Assembly: GCA_023251275.1 (NCBI GenBank)
Contig: JAHEZC010000013.1
Span: 1 to 13,537 of the forward strand
Origin: Parafilimonas sp.
GTDB taxonomy: Bacteria > Bacteroidota > Bacteroidia > Chitinophagales > Chitinophagaceae
Direction of reading: 5' to 3'
DNA: 13,537 nucleotides
In this document: positions 8,394 to 13,537 of the stretch, in pieces
Layout of the letters: every line of letters starts with the position of its first letter
Position numbering within the stretch: the first letter of the stretch is position 1
Program-made: the position numbers and the translations under genes
The notes under the pieces: model-generated
Database searches by the model: none
The model's input: only the letters and a program-made list of their open reading frames with translations
What the model was told of the DNA's origin: nothing

Positions 8394-9593
8394 TCAGCGA
8401 TTATCGTTTATAGCTTTATATATTTCGCTTACACTATTTTCCCACGTATGAGTGGAGGCAAATGCCTTTCTTTTGTTTTGTAAGCCGACCGTGTTTTCAT
8501 GTAAAGCTTTTTCTATGAGCCTGATATAATCTTCTTTATTGCCTGCGAGATAGGTATAAGCCGCGAAGATGCTCATGGCAGCGGTTTTGGTGGCGACAAC
8601 AGGTTTTCCCATTGCAAGGTATTCATCAATTTTTCGCGGGTAATTTCCGATTGTAACTTCATTGATGCGCTGCGGATTTATGCAAACATCAAAGGCATGA
8701 ATGTAAGCGGGCAATTCATGCGGCTGCTTTGCGCCGGTAAAATAAACATTGCTGAGCTGATGCAATTTGCTTTTTTTAAATTGTTCATCCTGTGCACCCA
8801 CGAGCACAATATTCCATTGCGATTTTTGCGTGGCTATGTGCATTAAAATGCCTATATCGAGGCGAATGCTTTGGAGTGCACCGACATAACCGATAACAGG
8901 CGATTTTATTTTCGCAAGGTCATGAGGCCCGCTGCTTTGAAAGTTTATAAATATATCCAGATCGCAGCCTTGCCCGATATAGTATGAGCGCGGGTTATAC
9001 TCTTTGCAATAGTCGGCGAGATAAACGGAATTGGCAACACATACATCGCTCTTTGCAATGAGCTGCGGTTCAAGCTTTTCACCGTGGCGTTTCCAGTAAT
9101 CAACTGCCAGGAGGTAATCACGGGAATAGTAAACATATTTGTACGGATGCAACAATTCTTTTAAATAAAAGCTTCTGAAAATATCATTGTCGTTGAATAA
9201 AATAATGTCTGAAAAATCAAGCTCTGCGATTGCTCTTTTTATTGAACCTGCAAACCGTTTGTTGTTGATCTTGTTTAATGCATTGAATATTTTTTTATTC
9301 TTTATCCAGTTGATGGATTCGATCATTTTGTCGGGATAATAATTCCAAAGGTTCTCCCTTATTTTAACGATATTGTTTTCCTGGCCCTTGATGACATTAA
9401 GTCGTTTGATAATTTTCGGATCCTTCCTGACACGAAGGAGTGTGATACGGTCAAGGGGAGAGTTTACGTATAGTACGCGATTACGTTTGCTGAATTCCAA
9501 AGCAATATTCTTGCAATTGCTGCCAATTTCAACGTCCCACGGCTGCTGCCCTACGATTACAATGTCCCGGTTTTCAAGTATATTATTGCTCAT
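8394..9593 (-). CDS. GT4-like glycosyltransferase
   Basis: A 399-aa GT-B fold glycosyltransferase, probably adding a sugar to a cell-surface or exopolysaccharide repeat unit; donor and acceptor cannot be told. The N-terminal half begins DIVIVGQQPWDVEIGSNCKN (acceptor side) and includes YYSRDYLLAVDYWK. The C-terminal half has the hinge-region strand SPVIGYVGALQSIRLDI, then FTGAKQPHELPAYIHAFDVCINP and the donor-site segment GNYPRKIDEYLAMGKPVVAT, with Glu324 near the position of the GT4 EX7E motif. It is cytosolic or membrane-associated, with no signal peptide or membrane helix. The ATG at 9593 overlaps by 11 bp the end of an upstream, now broken, polymer-ligase-like gene, the mark of a polysaccharide operon. 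No terminator is seen downstream. It appears intact although its upstream partner is not. Confidence 0.85.
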   Translation of the reverse strand: MSNNILENRDIVIVGQQPWDVEIGSNCKNIALEFSKRNRVLYVNSPLDRITLLRVRKDPKIIKRLNVIKGQENNIVKIRENLWNYYPDKMIESINWIKNKKIFNALNKINNKRFAGSIKRAIAELDFSDIILFNDNDIFRSFYLKELLHPYKYVYYSRDYLLAVDYWKRHGEKLEPQLIAKSDVCVANSVYLADYCKEYNPRSYYIGQGCDLDIFINFQSSGPHDLAKIKSPVIGYVGALQSIRLDIGILMHIATQKSQWNIVLVGAQDEQFKKSKLHQLSNVYFTGAKQPHELPAYIHAFDVCINPQRINEVTIGNYPRKIDEYLAMGKPVVATKTAAMSIFAAYTYLAGNKEDYIRLIEKALHENTVGLQNKRKAFASTHTWENSVSEIYKAINDNR

Positions 9594-9855
9594 GTTGCGG
9601 GGTCTCTTTTTTAAGATCCAAACGGCACGTTATAATGAGTAAAGCAACGGCGAGATAGAAAAATACATTTGAAGGAAATTGCACCAATGCTTCCTGCAGA
9701 TAGTTTCCAAGGTTAAATGTAAAGACAATTAATGTCATGGCAAGGCAATAACTTTCAGTTCGGGATTGCGTACCCTGTAACAATTGTTGATGCCCGTTTT
9801 CAGAATCACAAACATGAATATCAATTTCATATTTGCCTTTTCACGTTTTACGTAA
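9583..9855 (-). pseudogene. O-antigen ligase/polymerase-like membrane protein, 3' remnant with frameshift
   Basis: Minus-strand remnant of a polytopic membrane protein. From about 9820 one frame reads MFVILKTGINNCYRVRNPEL then KVIAL and stops. Shifting by one base near 9743-9747 continues AMTLIVFTFNLGNYLQEALV and QFPSNVFFYLAVALLIITCR, ending LKKETPQHEQ at 9583. Restoring one G in GCCTTGCCATG joins the two, so a 1-base deletion is the simplest explanation. Two hydrophobic segments separated by a short loop, then a basic tail, resemble the C-terminus of Wzy/WaaL-type O-antigen polymerases or ligases. The stop overlaps the glycosyltransferase start by 11 bp, so this was the upstream operon gene. 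Everything N-terminal of this is gone; its left boundary is uncertain. Confidence 0.5.
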
Positions 9856-10006
9856 GCGCATGCAAACAGACGATGAAAGCAAAAAATGTTTTGTCGTGCG
9901 GATGACGAAGAAGGGAGATTATTAGTGACTATCTATTATATAAGCCTGAAAATCTAAGTATCTTCATTATCATTTCTTTGTAAATTGAAGCCCAAAAAAG
10001 AATTTT
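9856..10006. other. Junction and leader region before the ATPase gene
   Basis: No gene is seen. The region joins the decayed polysaccharide remnant to the AT-rich ATPase gene, so an insertion boundary probably lies here. TTTCTTTG (9973-9980) is a one-mismatch -7-type box 26 bp before the ATPase start, but no -33 box accompanies it. Confidence 0.35.
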
Positions 10007-11578
10007 ATGGAATCCAGCAAAATGAAATTATTGGGATTTGGCGTAGAAAATTTCAGAGTTTTTAAAGACTATGAATGGTTTGATTTTGCACCTTTGACTA
10101 TTTTAACGGGAAAGAATAACTCTGGAAAAAGCAGCCTGATAAAAGCAATAAGATTATTTTCTAATAGCATTAAGCAAAACAATGGACTTTATCTCGATTT
10201 CTATGATTCTGATCTGAAATTAGGAAGCTTTGATGAAACAAGAAATCGAAATAATAAAGATTCAGATGATATATTATTTTCGTTCAAAACCATATTAGAA
10301 GATCCGGATACATCGTTTTATAATGAATGTACTTTTTTTTCAGGATATAATAAAGATGGAATGCATTGGTTTGAGGTAGATGTCAACGACGAAGCCTTAA
10401 TCGAAATTCATGGCAAATTTGATGGTAGTACCTTTAATTATACAAGGAGTTTTATTAGACTTGCTGATGAGATATTAGACAATGAAAAATTAAAAAAACA
10501 GTTTAATTCCATTTCTTTTCACGATTTCAACAAAATCAAAAGCGAGATCAAAAATTTTCTTGAAAGAGATAACAGAATGCACACTTCAAATGATTATTGG
10601 AACAAATATATTTTGGAACAAAAAAGCCATCCTTTATTCAATGTTACAAATGCAATAAAGAATGCTTTAGAAAATATTTCTAAGCAAAAAAATGACAGAA
10701 GTGGTAAACATATCCCTATTTTAGAAGAAATCCTCAGCCAAGAGATTAAAAATAGTGTAGAAGATTCAATTCTGAAGGAGCCTGTTTCTCAATACGTTAA
10801 TAAGAATGATATTGAGTTTCATTCTTTTCCAGAAGATTTTTTTTCTAATTCTTTGGATATAGATATAATTGAAAGTGTGAGAGCTGAGCAATCAATTATT
10901 TTTAAGGATTCTGACAATCCAAGATTAGCTGATACATTCAGAAATTATGAAAAGTTAACCAAAGATTCGCAAATTGAAGGGAAAAATACTTTTGAAGTTG
11001 AATTACCAAGAATTAAAAGAGAGTTCATAAATCTTTGGCTCAGAGAATTTGGTATGACGGATAATGATTCTGAGTTACATATTACTAGAATTAGTGGTTA
11101 TGGATATAATGTGTCAATAAATAAAAATGGCAGGGACATGCATCTCACAGAATTGGGATATGGTTTCACTCAATTACTCCCGATGATAATGAAAATATTG
11201 ATGGCTAAAAATAATATCATAATAATCGAAGAACCCGAAGCCAATTTACATCCAGCTCTTCAATCCCTATTGGCTGATTTTTTTGTTGATGCTTCCGAAT
11301 TATTTAATATTCAATTTATTATCGAGACACATAGCGAATATCTTATTCGCAAACTTCAATATCTGACAGCTAAAACTGACAATAATCTGAACCCAGAGGA
11401 CATAGTAATTTATTACTTCAATCATCCAACTGAAGTCCCAAAAGGTGAGAGGCAAATAAAGCAAATAAAAATACAGCCAGATGGAAGTCTGACTGATGAT
11501 TTTGGAGCTGGCTTTTTTGATGAAGCAGACAACATTGCATTAGACATTTTTTTATTAAAAAACTCTCAGAGAAATTAA
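10007..11578 (+). CDS. OLD/RecF-like AAA ATPase with DUF3696-like C-terminus
   Basis: 523-aa SMC/ABC-type ATPase. Walker A is GKNNSGKSS (35-43) after the typical N-terminus LLGFGVENFRVFKDYEWF. The middle (about 60-350) is charged and mostly helical with no family I recognise. LGYGFTQLLP (383-392) sits where the ABC signature lies. Walker B is IIIIEEPEANLHP (404-416) with catalytic Glu409, followed by FIIETHSEYLIRKL with the switch His442. The tail QPDGSLTDDFGAGFFDEADN (GFFDE at 502-506) matches the DUF3696 motif of this family. No TOPRIM nuclease domain follows, unlike OLD nucleases, so an effector must be separate; the next gene starts 3 nt later. Members often act as sensors in two-gene defence systems (AbiL, PARIS, Septu, Gabija types); the role here is inference. 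G+C is about 30-33% in sampled lines versus 40% or more in flanking genes. A second ATG at codon 6 is possible. Confidence 0.85.
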   Translation: MESSKMKLLGFGVENFRVFKDYEWFDFAPLTILTGKNNSGKSSLIKAIRLFSNSIKQNNGLYLDFYDSDLKLGSFDETRNRNNKDSDDILFSFKTILEDPDTSFYNECTFFSGYNKDGMHWFEVDVNDEALIEIHGKFDGSTFNYTRSFIRLADEILDNEKLKKQFNSISFHDFNKIKSEIKNFLERDNRMHTSNDYWNKYILEQKSHPLFNVTNAIKNALENISKQKNDRSGKHIPILEEILSQEIKNSVEDSILKEPVSQYVNKNDIEFHSFPEDFFSNSLDIDIIESVRAEQSIIFKDSDNPRLADTFRNYEKLTKDSQIEGKNTFEVELPRIKREFINLWLREFGMTDNDSELHITRISGYGYNVSINKNGRDMHLTELGYGFTQLLPMIMKILMAKNNIIIIEEPEANLHPALQSLLADFFVDASELFNIQFIIETHSEYLIRKLQYLTAKTDNNLNPEDIVIYYFNHPTEVPKGERQIKQIKIQPDGSLTDDFGAGFFDEADNIALDIFLLKNSQRN

Positions 11579-11581
11579 AAT

Positions 11582-12604
11582 ATGCCAGACACTTTTGTTG
11601 TTAATGATTTCATTGAACACTTAGACCAAAAAGAAAAAGAGTTTTCTTCAATGTCAAATTACGTTGACAGAAATTCTATAAAAAAGAAGATCGATATACT
11701 TAACAGGGTACTAAATTTTCTATTAGCCTCAAATATTAATACGGATTTGTCCGAAAAAGATATTGTCAAATTTTATAAAAAAGTTTCTGCTAATAAAAAT
11801 TATATGAGTCTAAAAGAGCATATATATTTTAATGCAGTGAAAAATCAGCGCTTGACTTGCTATGAGGAGATATTTGAAAATTCTTTTATCAATAAAGAGT
11901 TTTGCTTTAAAGTATTTTTATCACAAGTAAATAAGCAATCAGGAGTTTACTTTATCCCATGTGATTCAGGCAAATGTGAGGAATTGAAAGAAGAATTGGG
12001 ACTTATTGTTATAGGAACAGATTTCTGCTTTGATGATTTTTATGAAGATAAAAAAATAGTCGGAAAGGTAATTTCAAAAGAAATGAATGGTATCGAAGTG
12101 TGTCAGCATCCATGCAATTCCATGATAATTGTTGATCCGTATATTTTCAAGCCAGGTAAAGGAAGGGTCGACAAGACACCCAACATAATACGCATGATAA
12201 AGGCTTTTATGTCAGAGAAATTAAGTGTGAAATTTCATCTTCTCATTCTCACAGAAGATCCCATTAATTATCATTTGGATTATCTGGATTATCAAAGTAA
12301 AATAAATAAAATTCTTCAAGAACTTGGAGGGCCTGAAAAAATCTTGATAGAGGTTTATACCTCAACTACCATGCATTTTGATGACAGAATCATTTTAACT
12401 AACTATGCAAATATAAATATAGGGCATCCCTACGATAGGGACACATATTTGAACTGCGTAATTTTCTTTGCGGATACTGATGAAATTAACATTAGAAATA
12501 ATTACTCAGAGTACTTGAAGCTACATAATTTGATAAAAAACAATATTCAAAAAAATATTTTCAGAACCGCTGAGAATGAAACGAATAGATTATTTTCTTA
12601 TTAA
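11582..12604 (+). CDS. Unrecognised protein, candidate effector partner of the ATPase; PLD-like C-terminal half
   Basis: 340-aa protein of unknown family, starting 3 nt after the ATPase stop and equally AT-rich, so co-transcribed and probably co-inherited. The N-terminal 170 residues are helical and charged, with no motif I know. From about 175 the pattern is alternating strands and helices: MIIVDPYIFK (181-190), a helix, FHLLILTEDP, a helix, ILIEVYTST, then MHFDDRIILTNYANINIG (264-281) and HPYDRD. This layout, with H-x-D-D-R then a T/S-N strand and a glycine turn, recalls phospholipase-D-like folds and the MIT C-terminal PLD-like domain. A full HxKx4D motif is absent, so either catalysis differs or it is a binding domain. 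No membrane segment or signal peptide is seen. It is not an evident RloB, DUF4435, HNH or UvrD-like partner. Function unknown; effector role inferred from context only. Confidence 0.75.
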   Translation: MPDTFVVNDFIEHLDQKEKEFSSMSNYVDRNSIKKKIDILNRVLNFLLASNINTDLSEKDIVKFYKKVSANKNYMSLKEHIYFNAVKNQRLTCYEEIFENSFINKEFCFKVFLSQVNKQSGVYFIPCDSGKCEELKEELGLIVIGTDFCFDDFYEDKKIVGKVISKEMNGIEVCQHPCNSMIIVDPYIFKPGKGRVDKTPNIIRMIKAFMSEKLSVKFHLLILTEDPINYHLDYLDYQSKINKILQELGGPEKILIEVYTSTTMHFDDRIILTNYANINIGHPYDRDTYLNCVIFFADTDEINIRNNYSEYLKLHNLIKNNIQKNIFRTAENETNRLFSY

Positions 12605-12620
12605 TATCTCTACGTCTGTT

Positions 12621-12787
12621 CTAAATCTTCACACATCCCATGCTTTTGTGCATAAACTGCTCTGCTCTTGTTGGTGTTTGACCAATAAACTCGAGCCAAA
12701 TATGTTTTAGAATGTTCTTACCACAGGTTTGTACGCAAAAAGCGGTTCTCCGTCAAGGTATGCACGCATCTTAATCTTTTGACAAAA
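12621..12787 (-). pseudogene. Possible decayed minus-strand gene fragment
   Basis: In the 243 bp between the two-gene module and the cupin gene, the minus strand holds two adjacent open stretches in different frames with protein-like composition. One reads KIKMRAYLDGEPLFAYKPVV then RTF and a stop near 12719-12721. The other reads LKHIWLEFIGQTPTRAEQFM then HKSMGCVKI, ending at the TAG at 12621-12623. A single frameshift near 12720 would join them into the C-terminus of one protein. I do not recognise the family, so a chance open frame is possible. Confidence 0.3.
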
Positions 12788-12810
12788 TTTTTATTTCTGC
12801 CGCCATAAAA
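12766..12810 (+). repeat. 45-bp imperfect direct repeat, copy 1
   Basis: Begins GCATCTT and ends CGCCATAAAA. By eye it matches 13307-13351 at 37 of 45 positions, including 23 of the last 24. It lies just upstream of the cupin gene. Confidence 0.7.
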
Positions 12811-12842
12811 AACTGTACAGGGCATTAAATTCTTCCAACAAA

Positions 12843-12850
12843 TACCTTTG
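12843..12850 (+). promoter_or_regulatory. Candidate -7 box of the cupin gene
   Basis: TACCTTTG is an exact TAnnTTTG match. It overlaps the alternative TTG start at 12848, so transcription from it would begin near 12857 and exclude that codon, favouring the ATG at 12866 as the start. No TTTG is seen at the expected -33 position. Confidence 0.4.
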
Positions 12851-12865
12851 CATAAAATTCCTTTT

Positions 12866-13264
12866 ATGCTTAAGAAAACTTCAACCGACATACATACAGT
12901 TAAAGCGCCTGCTGATTACTTTACCGGCAACGCATGGCTTGACGTGCTGGTGAGAAATGAAAATATTGTATGCAATGTTGCCAAGGTAACCTTCGAACCT
13001 TCTGCGCGGAATCATTGGCATACACATCCCGGGGGCCAGGTTTTAATAGCTACAGAAGGTAAAGGTTATGTGCAGAAAAAAGGAGAACCTATACAGTTGC
13101 TGTTGCCCGGTGATGTGGTCACCATTCTTCCCGGTGAAGAGCATTGGCATGGTGCTGCTCCCGATAGTCTATTTACGCATATCGCCATACAGATCGTTAC
13201 AGAAAAAGGAGATATTGCCTGGCTGAATGCCGTAACTGACGAGGACTACAATTCGTATAAGTAA
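12866..13264 (+). CDS. Single-domain cupin (hydroxynitrile-lyase-like manganese cupin family)
   Basis: 132-aa single-domain cupin. Cupin motif 1 is HWHTHPGGQVLIATEGKG and motif 2 is PGDVVTILPGEEHWHGA. Metal ligands should be His52, His54, Gln58 and His93. This His-His-Gln-His set and the spacing match what I recall for the bacterial Mn cupins typified by the Granulicella hydroxynitrile lyase (53, 55, 59, 94); His95 and His105 fit its active-site histidines. The ending THIAIQIVTEKGDIAWLNAV then TDEDYNSYK also fits this family, which is often annotated as cupin or carboxymuconolactone-decarboxylase-like. The natural substrate is unknown, and lyase activity on cyanohydrins should not be assumed. 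An in-frame TTG six codons upstream (12848) overlaps a promoter-like box, so the ATG at 12866 is preferred. The gene stands alone, flanked by a 45-bp direct repeat. Confidence 0.85.
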   Translation: MLKKTSTDIHTVKAPADYFTGNAWLDVLVRNENIVCNVAKVTFEPSARNHWHTHPGGQVLIATEGKGYVQKKGEPIQLLLPGDVVTILPGEEHWHGAAPDSLFTHIAIQIVTEKGDIAWLNAVTDEDYNSYK

Positions 13265-13286
13265 TTTTCTGTAGCAACAGAGAATT
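13263..13286 (+). terminator. Hairpin right after the cupin stop codon
   Basis: A 10-bp stem (13263-13272 with 13277-13286; core TCTGT/ACAGA, one T-G pair) closes loop AGCA and overlaps the last bases of the stop codon. No T-run follows, so it may be a transcript-end stabiliser rather than a classical terminator. Confidence 0.35.
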
Positions 13287-13306
13287 GAGGCGCAGAAATG
13301 TGACAA

Positions 13307-13351
13307 GCATCTTGTGCTTTTGTAAGTATTTTTATTTCTGTCGCCATAAAA
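13307..13351 (+). repeat. 45-bp imperfect direct repeat, copy 2
   Basis: Second copy of the sequence at 12766-12810, in the same orientation and 541 bp downstream. The last 24 bp differ by one base (C to T); the first part is more diverged. It lies about 40 bp past the cupin stop. Confidence 0.7.
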
Positions 13352-13381
13352 CCAAACCGCACAAGCGAACGACATTTAGTT

Positions 13382-13460
13382 GTCATCCTGAATTTATTTC
13401 GCCATCCCCTGGTAATAAAATAAAGCAGCCTAAGATACCCTGAAACCAGTTCAGGATGAC
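13382..13460. repeat. REP-like palindromic intergenic repeat
   Basis: A perfect 11-bp inverted repeat GTCATCCTGAA (13382-13392) / TTCAGGATGAC (13450-13460) bounds 57 bp. A second weaker pairing lies inside: TTTC (13396-13399) with GAAA (13442-13445). The form, two outward GTCATCCTGAA ends with an internal CCTGAAACCAG, is what I recall of dispersed palindromic repeats in Bacteroidota intergenic DNA. No gene is seen from here to the end of the window. Confidence 0.7.
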
Positions 13461-13537
13461 TTTCCGCATCAGCTTAAGAGTGGGGCTTGCTACTGCACTT
13501 GCCTTAAGATTAACCCTGCGCAAAAAAGCTATAACAA

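Noticed and set aside
8247..8483. 78-codon plus-strand open frame
   Set aside because: The 3' third overlaps the glycosyltransferase on the other strand, and the rest covers the repeat-like segment.
9373..9642. 89-codon plus-strand frame opposite the glycosyltransferase N-terminus
   Set aside because: It is antisense to a well-supported gene and has no family features.
12848..12865. TTG start for the cupin gene, adding six residues
   Set aside because: The TTG overlaps an exact TAnnTTTG box, and the downstream ATG gives a protein whose metal-ligand positions fit the family.
1..13537. CRISPR array, tRNA, rRNA, intact transposase or integrase
   Set aside because: I looked for regularly spaced repeats, cloverleaf/CCA ends and DDE or tyrosine-recombinase motifs and found none. 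The boundaries of the AT-rich module show no target-site duplication I can see.

Overview
The window reads as a chromosomal segment from a Bacteroidota bacterium, most likely near the Chitinophagaceae (inference). The protein sequences have a Bacteroidota character. Start codons mostly lack a Shine-Dalgarno match and are preceded by A/T-rich DNA. Two or three upstream regions carry TAnnTTTG-type -7 boxes, and the right end has a palindromic GTCATCCTGAA...TTCAGGATGAC intergenic repeat.

Left part (1-7470), housekeeping genes: the 3' end of an ammonium channel gene (amt); nhaA (Na+/H+ antiporter); convergent ppc (phosphoenolpyruvate carboxylase) on the minus strand; lpdA (dihydrolipoamide dehydrogenase); and a small FAD/NAD(P)H oxidoreductase of the ferredoxin-reductase fold. 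Each looks like its own transcription unit, and hairpin terminators are visible after amt, nhaA, lpdA and the oxidoreductase.

Middle part (7471-10006), decayed accessory DNA: a minus-strand VOC/glyoxalase-family pseudogene with a frameshift, an in-frame stop and a missing 5' end; non-coding DNA with repeat-like pieces; an intact minus-strand GT4-like glycosyltransferase; and, overlapping its start by 11 bp, the frameshifted 3' remnant of what looks like an O-antigen ligase/polymerase. This seems to be the broken end of a surface-polysaccharide operon.

Right part (10007-13537): a compact, clearly AT-richer two-gene unit with a 3-nt gap. It encodes an OLD/RecF-like AAA ATPase with a DUF3696-like C-terminus and a 340-aa protein I do not recognise, whose C-terminal half has a degenerate PLD-like look (DPY strand, later HFDDR). 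Architecture, composition and its place among broken genes fit an ATPase-plus-effector anti-phage module; this is the best candidate here for an undescribed system, but function is inference. It is followed by another decayed minus-strand fragment and a single-domain manganese-type cupin gene flanked by a 45-bp imperfect direct repeat. The window ends in the palindromic repeat.
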